Below are positions 46,189 to 57,662 of a stretch of 64,000 nt of DNA, piece after piece. A model generated the notes under the pieces. That model worked only from the letters and a program-made list of their open reading frames with translations. It had not been told where the DNA came from and ran no database searches. The position numbers and the translations under genes are program-made. The stretch spans positions 296,501 through 360,500 of the forward strand of contig NW_006920885.1 of the NCBI RefSeq assembly GCF_000417875.1, read 5' to 3'. How positions within the stretch are numbered: the first letter of the stretch is position 1; each line of letters begins with the position of its first letter. Source of the DNA: Pseudozyma flocculosa PF-1. Lineage: Eukaryota > Basidiomycota > Ustilaginomycetes > Ustilaginales > Ustilaginaceae.

Positions 46189-49100
46189 ATGGACCCTGCC
46201 ACCGCGACCGACTCGGGTCTGCGCAAGAGGGCCACCGTCCAGGACCATCGCGACAACGACTCGCCCCACACGTCGTCGGAAACGCTCCAGGCCGCCGCAG
46301 ACCCCGCAAACGACTCGTCCCTCAAGGACCACCCCGCATCGCACCAGCATGACCGGGTAAAGGGACGCACCCCGGACGGCACCGGTGAGTAGGCATGGAC
46401 CCCTCCGGCCCCACAGCTTCGGTACACGCTCAACGCCCGGCAGCATAGCAAACCGCCGAGTTGGCCCGCGGCTCATCTCTGCCGTACTCCCGACCCGCAC
46501 AAGCTGACCCGTGGCAATTGTCCATCCCTGCCCCTCTCCCTCCCTCTTTCCTCACCTTCACCCTGCCCGTCGCCCTGCTCCCTCGCTGTTTGCCCTTGAC
46601 ACCTGGCCCGCTCTTCCGGCTGTCCGGCTGTTCTGTACGCTCGGCATCTCCAATCCTCCGCTGCCCGCCCGCATGCCACGCGCCCACACCCGACCGCCCT
46701 CCCTGCCACATGGCCCGCCCGTCCCGACCCCGGCCGCTTCCCTGGATGCCGGCGGACCCCTCTGACCTGACCAGTCTTTGACGTCCCGCACACCCCGGAC
46801 ATGCTGACGTCGATCTTTGACCCTCGCCAGCCAAAGACGCCGCTCGACCTCATCACGATCGCTTCGCTCGCCTCCCAGCTGCTCGCCTACTTTGCCCTCT
46901 CGCGCAAGTCGGCCCAGGTCTTTTTCTTCTTCTACTTTTTCTTCTGGCGCGCGTCGTACAATGCCGGGCTCGGTCACATCCTCAAGCAGCAGAGCGAGTC
47001 GGGATGGATCGTCAACCTCGTCAAGCAGCAGGGCTGGATGGACGAGAAGCGCAAGCCAAAGGTCCGCGCTTGGGTTAAGCAGCAGCTCGTCACGAAAATG
47101 GAGAAGGACTACGACTTCGACGTGCGTCGCCGTGGGCAGAAGACGCAGGTCTTGGGCCGCCTCGCGCTTCGATTGTCGTCTGACCATATACTCTGTTCCT
47201 CGATGGTTCTGCCAAACGACAGGCCCTTCCCCTGGACTACAACATCTGGCTCCTGTTCCGCTCCATAGTTGACCTGATTCTCATCAACGACGTAAGTGCC
47301 CACCGGGAGCTGCCGGACGGGATCTCCCCACCCTTGATCCTTCGCGTAGTCTGGCCATGCCTTGATTGACCGGAACGCCTCCTGCTCTTATTTATCTCCC
47401 CGCTCTCAGTTCGTCGCCTACTCGCTCTTCGCCTTCTCCTGCACGCGCCTCCCCGAGGGCCACTCGGTCATGATGCACGTGCTCCGCTGGGTCGTCGGCT
47501 GGGCGCTCATCTTCTTCAACCTCTGGGTCAAGATGGACGCCCACCGCGTGGTCAAGGACTACGCCTGGTACTGGGGCGACTGCTTCTTCCTCTGCCTCCA
47601 GAGCCTCGTCTTTGATGGCGTCTACGAGATCGCCCCGGACCCGATGTACAGCATCGGATACGCCGGCTACTACGGCCTCTCGCTCGTCTCGGGCAGCTAC
47701 GCCGTCCTCTTCGTCTCGCTCGCCGCCCACTTTTTCCAGTTCCTCTTCATGTGCTACTTTGAGGGCCCGCACATCGAGCGCGTCTACGGCGAGAAGAAGC
47801 CCCTGGCCGCCAGGGTTCCCCTGCGGACCGCCCCCTTCAACGCCGCGTCGAGGCGTGCCGCTACGGGGTCGATCTCAGCCTCCAATGCCGGCTCAGATGC
47901 CGTCGCCGAGGATCAAGGACTGTCGGCGGCCACCTCGCGGGTCGGCCTAAGCACGGCGACGCCGAGCCAGACGGACGGGAGCACCGCTGTCACCGACGAC
48001 GACGACGATGACGAAGAGGAGCGGATGGAGAGGGCCATCCGGCGCGCCACGCTGCAGACTGCCGCCTCGTCCAACGACGCCATCGCCTCGCGCCTCCGCG
48101 GCTCGTTCTCGCAGCAAGAGTCAGAGGTCCGCGCGACCAGCCTGCACGACCTCCACCACCGCATCTTCCGCAAGGACACGGTCGTCTTCAAGAACCTCGA
48201 TCTGATGCGCGCCAATGACTTCCTGCTGGTCGTCGCCTCGGTCTACGCCTTCTTCCCGCTGATTGTGCCTTCCCTCGGCAACAACGCCCGGCTGACGCTC
48301 CTCTTCCTCAACGCCCTCGCCTGGCGCGTCTTCCACTCGGCCGGCCTCGGCGCGGTGCTCAAGGCGCAGTCCGAGAACAAGTGGGTGGTCCGCCACTTCC
48401 TCAAGCACTACAACTACGGCCGCCCCGACGACGCCATCTTCGAGGCGTTTTCCAACTGGAAGGTCATCTACAACACCAGCCTCGTCATGACCTACGCGTC
48501 GTTTGGCGCGCTGTGCTGGAACTGCTACGCCCCGATCGGCACCGACTGGACCGTGGGCACCGACCTCCTGCGCCACACGCTCGGCCTCGTGCTGATCGCG
48601 CTCCACGTCTGGACGGCCAACTCGTCGTACAACGTTCTCGGACCCTTTGGCTGGCTCTATGGCGACTTTTTCGTCGACGAGTACCCGCACCAGCTCTACT
48701 ACACGGGCATCTACCGCTTCCTCAACAACCCGGAGCGCTCCATGGGCGGCGCGGCCTTTTTCGGCCTGACGATGATCAGCGGCAGCAAGCTGGCGCTGAC
48801 GATGGCCTTCATCTCGTACGTGGCCCACTGGGGCTTCCTCTCGTTTGTCGAGGGACCGCACATGAACAAGCTCTACGGCGAGGCGGCGGTGCGCAAAGAC
48901 TCGGGCGTCACCAAGCAGCTCAAGAACGTCACCCGGACCGACCTCTTCCGCGCGGCCCAGGAGCATCCGGGCTTCAAAAACATGCAGGGCACCTTCGAAA
49001 AGGTGCACCGCGACGCCACGTACGCCTTTGAGGACTTTTTCAGCAAGAACCGCCCCAAGCTCGAGGGCGTGCTCGAAGACACCAAGATGATGCTGCAGCA

Positions 49101-49980
49101 GAGCCGCGATCGCCTGCTCATCGTGCGCGTCAACGATAACCTGCAGGTGGACCGATCCAAGTACAAGGTCGAGGTCCAGCCCTCGGCCAGCACGGGCACG
49201 CTGCGCTTCCACCTGGGCGAGGCCATCAAGGTCAGCTGGACCGCACCCACCACCCACTCGCGGCGCGACTGGATCGGCATCTACCTCGTGTCGCGGCTGG
49301 GCGAGAGCCGCACCGGCGGCAGCGGCGAGATGGAGCTGGTGACGAAGATTTCGTCGCAGGGCAAGTGGCTGGGCGTGGCCGAGGACGAGTGGGAGGGCGA
49401 CGTGCACACCGGCTCGACGGACTCGACGTCGGGGCTCGGCAGCGACGGCGCAGCGACGCGCTCCGCGGCCGACGGCGTCGTCCGGGGCACGACCGTCTTC
49501 CAGGGCACCAAGCTGCCCTGGCGCACGGGCGTGTACGAGGTGCGGTACCACCACGACGGCAAGCACAACCTGCTCGCCCGGTCGGCGCAGCCGCTCGAAA
49601 TCTACATTGACGCGCCGCAAGACGAAGAGGACCTGGAGCAGACGTACGCCGTGCTGGCCAAGATTGTCGCCTTTTCGCTGCAGGCGGCCGACCCGAGGGC
49701 GCAGCGCACAAAGAGGCTCAGCATCTCGCAACCCGCCGAAGACGCGCAGGTGCCCGCGGCGTCGCCGCAGCCCGAAGTCGAGGCCGGAACCGATCCGGAC
49801 GATTTCACCATCTGGGACCTCGACCAGGCGCGGCGCATCGCAGAGGCCATCAAGATGGCCTTTGGACTCGAACTCTCCACCGAAGTCGTCGTCGCCGAGG
49901 CCAATACGCGCCGACTGGCCCGCGACGTCGTCGAGGGGAGGAAGGTGCTCCGCCCCGAGTTCCGTCCTAGGCTCGTGTGA
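46189..49980 (+). CDS. CHO2: Phosphatidylethanolamine N-methyltransferase Cho2
   Basis: Catalyses the first methylation of phosphatidylethanolamine towards phosphatidylcholine with S-adenosylmethionine, in the ER membrane. Exons 46189-46384, 46775-47121, 47223-47291 and 47410-49980 give 1,060 residues, longer than the 869 of yeast. The N-terminal 65 residues are hydrophilic; FDVPHTPDMLTSIFDPRQPK then opens the conserved part. Two tandem methyltransferase membrane modules are seen. The first has PDPMYSIGYAGYYGLSLVSG and YFEGPHIERVYG. The second has YYTGIYRFLNNPERSMGGAA and FVEGPHMNKLYG, which include the SAM-binding RxxNxPxxxxG-like and EGPH elements. The soluble C-terminal half has IKVSWTAPTTHSRRDWIGIY and PWRTGVYEVRYHHDGKHN, a beta-sandwich typical of Cho2. 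The two modules are separated by an acidic Ser/Thr-rich loop (DDDDDDEEERMERA). Introns use GTGAGT, GTGCGT and GTAAGT donors. Confidence 0.96.
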
Positions 49981-50531
49981 CGGCGCCGCGTCGTCCCGCC
50001 CCGCCCCAACCTCGCTCCGACCGCCTCAGCATGGACCAGCGCCGTTTAGCGATCGCTGCATGCACGCTTACTAGCACCAGCACCAGCACCAGTATCATGC
50101 CCCACACCGGCACCACTCCCAAAAAGCTCGAGGGCCTTCGACAAGCGCTCTCTCTCTCCTCATAACGACCCACAGGCGACAGCAGAGCAGGATCGAGGGC
50201 ACACCACCAAGTCCTCTCCTCCCCTCCGCTCTGCATTCCTCGCCACTTGCTCATCCCCTTCCCATGCAGACATACACAGTCAGTCAGTCAGTCGATTCCG
50301 TCGACATCCTCGGGCGCGTGACGTCGCCCTCCGGCCACCGGAACCGCTTCTCTCCTGCAATCGGCTTCTGATCTCGATGGATATACATCACTACCCGGCA
50401 CCTCGTCGGCCCAGGCCTGCCGAATGTCCTCACGACCACTTGCTTCGCTCTTCGCCCTCCCTGCCTTGACCTTCCCTGCTGACCTGCGACGACAGCGACG
50501 ACGACGCAGCGGCGGCGCCCGCGGCAGGCGC
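49981..50531. other. Convergent intergenic region CHO2 / NPR3
   Basis: The 3' ends of CHO2 and NPR3 face each other across 551 bp. It contains short AGCACC (50073-50091) and CAGT (50277-50292) tandem tracts. No gene is seen. Confidence 0.5.
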
Positions 50532-53500
50532 TCACGGATGCATAAAGGTGACGATGACCTCGCGGAACTCGGCGAGGAGGAGGCGGATCTCCTTGCGCTT
50601 CATGCCGACGCGGTACTCGATTTCGTCGATGGTGTGCTTGCCGTTGAGGTAGGGCAGCAGGCGGAAGAGCTTCTTGACGAGCCACGTCGGCTTGCCCTCG
50701 ATCATGGTGGCGATCCACTCGTTTTCCTCGCGCGTCGCCCGCGACGGCTCGACGATGAGCGTCTCGGTCGTATCCGCCCGTCTGGCTTCGTTGGCCAGCT
50801 CCTCCTCGTCGTCCTGCTGCTGCTCTGCAGCTTCCTCGTCGACGCCACCGCCGCCGTTGTCGTCGAGATCGGAAAAGTCCGAAGGCAACGAGGACGAGTA
50901 GGAGCAGGTCGATGACGACGACGACGACGACGACGAAGAGGAGCTGCAGCTGGCAGACGCGTGCCGACAGTCGGGGCGGCACTCGGCCCCGCACTGGTGC
51001 GATCGTGTCCCTTCGTCATCCTCGTCGGACGAGGCGAGCGGCGAAGGTGGAAAGTCGGGCCGTTCCGAGGCTATCGAGATGCGTCGTAGGTTCTGGCGCG
51101 CCAGACTGGCGACCGAGGTCGGAGGGTTCTGGCTGGGCCGTCTCCCACGCTCGTAGACGCTGCCCGCGTCTGCAGTAGGAACGATGGAAGTGGGCGACAC
51201 GCCCTCTTCCGCGCCAAGCGCCGAAGGAGCGAGGGCCTCGTCGTCGTCGTCGTCGTCTTCGTCGTCGGCCTCTTCGCCGACGAGCGAGAGCCGCCTCTCG
51301 TCGTCGACGGGCGTCGTCTCGTCTTCCACGTCTGCCAGCGCGCCTGCGCCATCGAGGGACGGCGTCTCGCTCTCCTCTTCCTCGCCATCGACCTCGACCT
51401 CCTCGTCCTGCCCGAAGCCCGTCACCTTGAGTCGAGCGCGCGATGGCGAGCGTGACATGACTTTGCGCTCCTTGGCGTGCATGCTCATCGCGTTCGGCAC
51501 GCTGGCCGAATGCGAGCCGGCAGAGGCGCTCGCTTCTGCACCAAAGGCGAGAGCAGCGCCGCCGGAAGAGGATGGCCGTGAAACCGCCCGGCCGGCAGAG
51601 CCGTGGCTGAGTCCGCTCGTGGCGCTCGCGTCGCGCACATGCCGAGGCACGCGCCTGCCGCGGGGCGTTGTTGACCGAATCGGGGAGCGATGGCCGAGGG
51701 AAGAGTCGTTGGGCGTCATGGAGAGCGGCTCAAGCTTGCCTGCGCCCGCGCCTGCGCCGCTCGACGAGCTCGAACCGCCCGTCTCGGCTCGCGGCCGCCT
51801 CGGGCCTACGGCGTTGCTGAAGCTGACCGAGAGCGCGGTCGATGGCGAGCGCGACCGCAGCACGGGCCGACGCTCAAATTTGAGCTTCTCAAACATCGGG
51901 TTGCTGGAGCTGCCAATGAGGATGGGCGCCGATGGCTGCGAGCTCGGCTGGGCTGAACCATGATGGCTGTGGTGGCCATGGTGACCGTGGCTGTGATGGT
52001 GATGGTGATGGTGATGGTGGTGATGATGGTGATGACCCGGAGGCTGAGCGCTGGACTGGCTCGACCTGCCATTCTTGGATCCCGAGTCTGAACGCTGCTG
52101 GACGATGGCGGCCGCTGTTGCTGCAGCTGAGGCCACCGAGTCGGGATGAGCCAGAGTGCCCGGTCGGGATACGCTCAGGCCAGAGACTGACCGTACCATC
52201 TCCTCGCTCTCGGCAGACCCCTGCGCCTCGGCCGTCTGCAGCGTCTGCCTGGCATCGGCCGATCGCGACCGGTCTCGCTCACGGCTGCGGCCTCGCTGCT
52301 CTTGTTCCTGGTCCTCGCGTTTGCTTGCTTCGATCTCCCTCAGCCTCTGCAGCTCCCTTTTCCGCTCCTCTTTGGCTGCCTTGCGTGCCTCCTTGGCCTC
52401 GAGTCGCGCCGCCCTGCGTTGTCGGCGTTCCTGACGCTGCTTGGTCTTCTGCACCCTCTCGGCGCGGCGCTCGATGGTGCGGATCTTGACCCTCTCCGTG
52501 GCGACCAGTCGAAGACGGACGTGGAGCTTGACGACGACCTCGCGGCGCAGCAGCCACACGAGGACGTCGAGGCAGAGCTGTCTCTGGTACCTGCCCGGGA
52601 GCAGGGCGTTGAGCGGCCGCAACGCCGACGACATCTGCGACAGAAAGGCCGGCAGCGGAAGAAGTTCTGGAAAGGTAGAGGCCCAGGAGCGACTCAGCGA
52701 GGCAAGCCGCTTGAACTCAAAGAGCGGCGAGATACCATAGACGTGTGCCGTCCGCGGAACATCGATGACGCGGGCCTGGCGATAGTAGATCAGGTGGCGC
52801 ACCATCGGGTACACATCGTCGTACAGGTCCCAGTCGAGGACGTTGGCCACCTCGTCGAAGTTGAGCATCTCCGACACGCGAGGCCGGAACAGGGCCGTAA
52901 ACTTGCGAGTGAGCTGCTCAAAGCCTAGGCTCTCGCTGTGGACGTGGTCGGTCTCGCTGTCGGCGGAATCGGATACCTTTGGCGATCGCTGCCGGGTGTG
53001 TGGATCGTCCGGGTGATCGTGCAGCAGCAGCAGGGTCTTCCACGGCAGGAGGTACGGGCCGGTGGTGCGGGTCCACTCCTCAAAGGTGAGCTCGCTGGGC
53101 CCCAGGCTCATGAGCCGATCGTAGCCGCCGTCGTAGTCGTCGCCGTCGCCGCCCTCCTTGCCCATGCCGGCGAAGCCGCCGCCGCTCAGGAAGATCGGGT
53201 CGTTGGGGTCCAGCTCCGTCTCGATGTCTGGCACCTTGAGGATCTTGTTTGGGTTCTGGAGGATGGGCGGCAGCTGAATGTGGACCTCGATGCGGTCGTT
53301 GATGGTGAGGAAGGCGTCCGACGAGGTACTGATGGACTTGTGCAGATCGCGGAGGCAGCGTGCCATCGACGAGATGCCCAGCGCTTGGGCAGCATAGGCA
53401 GAATACGATTGCCCGTCGTCCATGCAGCGTTCCCGGAGCGCCAAGAGGCTCTCAGCTTCCTTCGAGACGTAGTCCGCCCGCACCTGCTCGGCGAAGAGCG

Positions 53501-54623
53501 ATGCGGTCGTCTTGAAGACGATGTGGTCATAGAAGAGCTGCAGCCAGGAGCTGAGGTCCATCCCGGCCAGCGCCGCCGAGGGGTCCGGCCGATCGAGGAC
53601 GAGCACCAAGTGGAATTGGGTCAGGGGCGCCAGGGATCTGGCGGATGCGGTGTCGGGCTGCAGTGCCTTCTGTGCTGATGGGCTGCGACTGCTCTCGCCA
53701 GGCCTCAGGCGGTTGCCGCTCCGACCGTCGCTCTGGGACGAGCCGCGGCGTAAGGCTGCGCCATACCGTCCACGCCGGGCATCATCGGCGCTGCGATCGC
53801 CTCCGTCCCCGTCGGCATCGTCCCCGGGGTCACCCCACTGTCCCCCCGGGCCCACGCAGACGGGGTGCCCGAGGAATGCCAGGTCGTCGATCACCAGCTC
53901 GAACTTCTGATGTGCCAGCTCCTGCCGCGGGCTCAGGATCGATGCGAGGAAGTCGGTCTCGTAGCCAAGGTAGGTACGATATGCTCGGGCGGCTCGCTCT
54001 TCACGGCGGGCCTTTTCCTCGGGCGAGAGGTTGTTGGAGGTGCCGCCGTTGTCAGAATCGGGTGGCTGGGTACCAGAGGCGTGGCCGTTGCCATTGTTGC
54101 CGCCAGCGCCATTGCCGTCATACTGGTTGTTGGCCGAGTCGATGGTGCGCAGGCTGTGCAGGGATTCGTCGAGGGTGGAGAGGGGCTTCCTCGCCTTGGA
54201 CTTGGACCGGCTGGCACCGGCACTAGTCTTTGTCCTGGCTACGCTGGCCGCCTCGTTGAAGTCGACGGCGGCATTGCGACCGGGTCGCGGCTGATCCTCA
54301 TCGCTGATCGAGGCATCCGAGTCATCGTCGATCTCGGAAGAGGAGGGGGTATCGCTCTGGCCGAGGTCGTCGCTGTTTGCGTCGTCGTCGTGCTCGTCGT
54401 CGTCTTCGTCGTGCCTATCCCAGTTTGCCTTTTGCCTGACGGGATCAAAGTCGAGCTCGTCCTTTGTACGATGGGAAGAGCTGGGATCGTGGTGGTGTTC
54501 GGCGTAGTACTTGATCTTTGAGTAGCGCTTGAAGATCTTGGGCTTGTTTGGCCAGCGGAAGACGATGTGCGATCCGCGCGAAGACGACGTGGCGAGGATG
54601 ACGGCGAGCAGAGGGTCGTTCAT
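50532..54623 (-). CDS. NPR3: Npr3, GATOR1/SEACIT subunit (NPRL3)
   Basis: With Npr2 and Iml1, Npr3 forms the complex that inactivates Gtr1 and so turns TORC1 down on amino acid starvation. It is a single uninterrupted frame of 1,363 residues (human NPRL3 is under 600; yeast about 1,150). The start MNDPLLAVILATSSSRGSHI runs into VFRWPNKPKIFKR, the first strand of the longin-like domain. Later conserved blocks are YETDFLASILSPRQELAHQK, FELVIDDLAFLGHPVC, LTQFHLVLVLDRPDPSAALA, LPPILQNPNKILKVPDIE, MLNFDEVANVLDWDLYDDVY and LIYYRQARVIDVPRTAHVYG. The C-terminal winged-helix end has WLVKKLFRLLPYLNGKHTID and REVIVTFMHP. Long disordered inserts lie between, including 14 consecutive His and acidic Ser/Asp tracts. 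The core appears complete. It lies about 10 kb from GTR2 and 24 kb from the Ego1-like gene. Confidence 0.94.
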   Translation of the reverse strand: MNDPLLAVILATSSSRGSHIVFRWPNKPKIFKRYSKIKYYAEHHHDPSSSHRTKDELDFDPVRQKANWDRHDEDDDEHDDDANSDDLGQSDTPSSSEIDDDSDASISDEDQPRPGRNAAVDFNEAASVARTKTSAGASRSKSKARKPLSTLDESLHSLRTIDSANNQYDGNGAGGNNGNGHASGTQPPDSDNGGTSNNLSPEEKARREERAARAYRTYLGYETDFLASILSPRQELAHQKFELVIDDLAFLGHPVCVGPGGQWGDPGDDADGDGGDRSADDARRGRYGAALRRGSSQSDGRSGNRLRPGESSRSPSAQKALQPDTASARSLAPLTQFHLVLVLDRPDPSAALAGMDLSSWLQLFYDHIVFKTTASLFAEQVRADYVSKEAESLLALRERCMDDGQSYSAYAAQALGISSMARCLRDLHKSISTSSDAFLTINDRIEVHIQLPPILQNPNKILKVPDIETELDPNDPIFLSGGGFAGMGKEGGDGDDYDGGYDRLMSLGPSELTFEEWTRTTGPYLLPWKTLLLLHDHPDDPHTRQRSPKVSDSADSETDHVHSESLGFEQLTRKFTALFRPRVSEMLNFDEVANVLDWDLYDDVYPMVRHLIYYRQARVIDVPRTAHVYGISPLFEFKRLASLSRSWASTFPELLPLPAFLSQMSSALRPLNALLPGRYQRQLCLDVLVWLLRREVVVKLHVRLRLVATERVKIRTIERRAERVQKTKQRQERRQRRAARLEAKEARKAAKEERKRELQRLREIEASKREDQEQEQRGRSRERDRSRSADARQTLQTAEAQGSAESEEMVRSVSGLSVSRPGTLAHPDSVASAAATAAAIVQQRSDSGSKNGRSSQSSAQPPGHHHHHHHHHHHHHHSHGHHGHHSHHGSAQPSSQPSAPILIGSSSNPMFEKLKFERRPVLRSRSPSTALSVSFSNAVGPRRPRAETGGSSSSSGAGAGAGKLEPLSMTPNDSSLGHRSPIRSTTPRGRRVPRHVRDASATSGLSHGSAGRAVSRPSSSGGAALAFGAEASASAGSHSASVPNAMSMHAKERKVMSRSPSRARLKVTGFGQDEEVEVDGEEEESETPSLDGAGALADVEDETTPVDDERRLSLVGEEADDEDDDDDDEALAPSALGAEEGVSPTSIVPTADAGSVYERGRRPSQNPPTSVASLARQNLRRISIASERPDFPPSPLASSDEDDEGTRSHQCGAECRPDCRHASASCSSSSSSSSSSSSTCSYSSSLPSDFSDLDDNGGGGVDEEAAEQQQDDEEELANEARRADTTETLIVEPSRATREENEWIATMIEGKPTWLVKKLFRLLPYLNGKHTIDEIEYRVGMKRKEIRLLLAEFREVIVTFMHP
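51993..52034 (-). repeat. Polyhistidine-coding tract in NPR3
   Basis: A CAC/CAT repeat coding 14 consecutive His, followed by a Ser-His-Gly-rich tail (SHGHHGHHSHHG), within a disordered insertion of Npr3. Confidence 0.9.
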
Positions 54624-55320
54624 GTCGGAACAGTCCGAGGCGTCGTGGGCAGTGTGCAGACAGAGGCCCGGCCGGATCAGCCGACAGGTTTGGTTGAGCG
54701 AAGTCGACTTGTAGAGACGGCCTCGGAGAGAAGCCGACAGCTAGCTTGACTGGCCGAGGGGCGGGGGCGGGTCGAAAAGGGAAGCTCCGACTTTCAGAGT
54801 GTCAAGCCATGCTGCTTGGGGGTCGACAGTGAAAAGTGCGGGGGCCGCCTGCGCCAAGGCGAGGCAGAGGCAAAGGCGCTGTGGAATGCGGCCGGGCGAC
54901 GATGCCTTGCTTGGGATCAGAGCGGCTCAGCCGACGCCGAGCAGGAGGGGGATGGTGGCTCGACGGAGACATCCCGAAGCCAGGGAGTGGAGCAACCAGG
55001 TGGGGGGCGGGCCCCCATAATGGTCCGGGACCCGGAGGTCCTGGCAGGTCAAGCCAGGGCCGAGAGCACAGATCAGCTCGGCCAGGCGCACCGAGCCTGC
55101 CAGGGCCTCGGGGCTGGCTGGCAGGCAAGGGCGCGAGTTGGGCGGCCAGGCCAAGGAGCAAAGCGAGGGGCTGCCCGACCGCTCTTCCTTCTTGTCGCCA
55201 TCAACCGCCTCGTTTCTCGCCGTCCCTCCCTGGAACGGCATCTGGTCCAACAGCCAACATACTGGCTCATCCGACCACACTCCTGGCTGAAGCCTTGATC
55301 CACCGCCGCACCTGCTCAAG
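54624..55320. other. Divergent intergenic region NPR3 / EMC3
   Basis: About 700 bp with both promoters. No gene, repeat or clear core-promoter element is seen. Confidence 0.5.
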
Positions 55321-56475
55321 ATGACCGTCGAACAATCCCTCTTCCTCGACAGCGCAATGCGCGACTGGGTGCTGATCCCCATCACCATCGTCATGATCCT
55401 CGTCGGCGTGCTGCGACACAACATCATGTCGCTCCTCAACTCGACCCCCACAAAGATTTCGGCGCCAGCGCTCAGGGAGCAGTGAGTGGCGCCGTCGACC
55501 GTGCCATGCCTGGACCCTATGATGGCGGCCGCCGACGAACCATGCTCGCCGTGCTAACCCTACCCTGGTGCTTTCTCCAACCCCTCGCCATCGCAGGCGC
55601 ATCATGACGCGAGCGGGCGCCCTCCGACAGAACTACTTCAACCTCGTCCCTTCGTCGTACCTCTCCCGTCGAGCTTACCTCATCGAGTCGCTCACCAACG
55701 GCTCCTACCTCCAGCCAAAGGAGCAGGACGAGGATCCGGACGCCCCCAAGAACCCCTTCGAGGGCGGCGGCATGGACGGCATGATGGACGCCATGAAGAA
55801 GCAGATGGTCATGATGGTCCCTCAGACCGTCATCATGGGCTGGATCAACTTTTTCTTTTCGGGCTTCGTCCTCAGTGAGTGGGGGCGTTCGATGGCCGCT
55901 CGCCACAGAGCTCGCGGCCGCCGTCTCGTGGTCCCGGTTTCGCTGACCTCTTGGCAATCGTTACCGTGCCGCCGCGCTGCGCAGTCAAGCTCCCTTTCCC
56001 CCTGACGCTGCGCTTCAAAGTCATGCTCCAGCGAGGCATCGACACGCCCGACCTCGACGTTACCTGGGTGTCGTCCCTCAGCTGGTACTTCCTGAACCTC
56101 TTTGGTCTCAACGGCATCTACCGCCTGATCCTCGGGCAGGAGAACGGTGAGTTCGACGCCGCTGTCCTGGCAAGACGGCACGACGTCTTTTGCTAAACGA
56201 TCCTGATCCCCTTTCCGCTCGTACTTGCCTCGACAGCCGCCGACGGAACGCGCGACATGGCTCTGATGGCCGGCAACTCTCCGATGGGCGCCATGAACCC
56301 CGCCGCGCCCGGCCAGGCGCCCGACTATGCCAAGCTCCACCTCGCCGAGCGCGACAATGTGCAGCTGGTCGGAATCGACCTCGTGGACCCGTCGGCAGCT
56401 TCGCGCAAGGCCTCGACCGAGGCCAGGTGGATCGGCGACGGCATCGAGGATCGCGTGCTGGCCATGTACGCTTGA
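55321..56475 (+). CDS. EMC3: EMC3, insertase subunit of the ER membrane protein complex
   Basis: Emc3 is the Oxa1-superfamily core of the EMC, which inserts tail-anchored and multi-pass proteins into the ER. Exons 55321-55481, 55597-55874, 55985-56146 and 56237-56475 give 279 residues, the usual length. The first helix is [20 protein letters not shown], then the cytosolic positively charged part with [20 protein letters not shown]. The second helix is [20 protein letters not shown], followed by [18 protein letters not shown] and the third helix [20 protein letters not shown]. The Met-rich stretch [19 protein letters not shown] before helix 2 is typical. The C-terminal tail [19 protein letters not shown] is also an EMC3 feature. 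All three introns have GTGAGT donors and keep frame. Confidence 0.96.
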
Positions 56476-56832
56476 GGTTGTCAGGGAGGTTCTTGGTGAA
56501 AGATGCGCTTGCGGAGATCGACGACCGGTATGTCGCTGTAATTGAAAGGCGGAAACAGGCTCGCAAGAGGCCAGCCGAGATGATGCCCCACTTACCACGA
56601 TGATTGCTGTGCAGACGCTCGAGGTTCTGCTTGGCGCTCTGAGCGGCGAGCCGTGGACTGATCGCGCACGCGTCGCCGATAGAGAAACCAAAGGCGGCGT
56701 CGGAGTTTGCGCTCCTTCAGCCGATCAAGCAGGCAAGACGATCTCAGGCAATGGCAAGACAAGGACAGGGACTGGTATTACAGGGCTGCCCGACCGCAGC
56801 AGACAGAGCATCGGTCGATGGCGAGAGCGTCA
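56476..56832. other. Convergent intergenic region EMC3 / mS45
   Basis: A 357-bp gap between two 3' ends. No gene or repeat is seen. Confidence 0.5.
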
Positions 56833-57616
56833 CTAGGCGCGGACGGCCTTGGGCTTCTTGACGGTGCCGGCGACAGTCTTGAGCGAGTTCTTCTTGGCGG
56901 CGTTGCTGCGGGTCGACTTTGCGGCCTTGGCGTTGGCGACGGTGGCCTTGCGCGACTTTGCGCGCTTGGCGGCGCGCTTGAGGTTGCGCTCGACGCGGCC
57001 GGCGCCCTCGTAGCTCGAGGCGGGCACGTTGGTGATCAACAGGCTGGGTCGGGACGTGGCCGCCGTGGGCGAGGGGGCGTTCTTGACCGACCTCGGCTGC
57101 ACCTTGCCCGCGGCGGGACCGCCCGAGGGCAGAGAGGCAATCATGCTCCTCCGCTTGGCCGACAACTTGGTCATGGCTGGTGCGATGACCGAACGCGCGT
57201 TGGGCGACGCCGAGTCGGCAAACTCCTCGTGCTGCGGCCCTCGCGTGCTGGCGTCACTCGACTGGACGGCCGGCGCGGGCTCATCGACACCCTTCGTCTT
57301 TGCTCCCAGCAATCGGTCCATGTTGGACTGGAACTCGGTCTGCAGCGGTTTGGCCTGTTGGGATCGAATTGATTCAGGGAGAGATCGCGTCAGTAAACGC
57401 CGATCGCGAAGCTCCATCGCAAAGCAGCATGGGCAGCAGCGGCAGCGACCGTCGCAGATCACCGCCATCCATGCCGGCATCGGTATCAGAGAGGTAAAGC
57501 GTAATAAAAAGTTTGTAACCATGGGTTTGGTCTTCAAGACTAATCGAAATTTTTTATAGCTCATCATGCGAAGCGGTGTCGGAGGGATGGGCGGCTGGCG
57601 GCGGATGCAGACGGCG

Positions 57617-57662
<46 letters not shown>

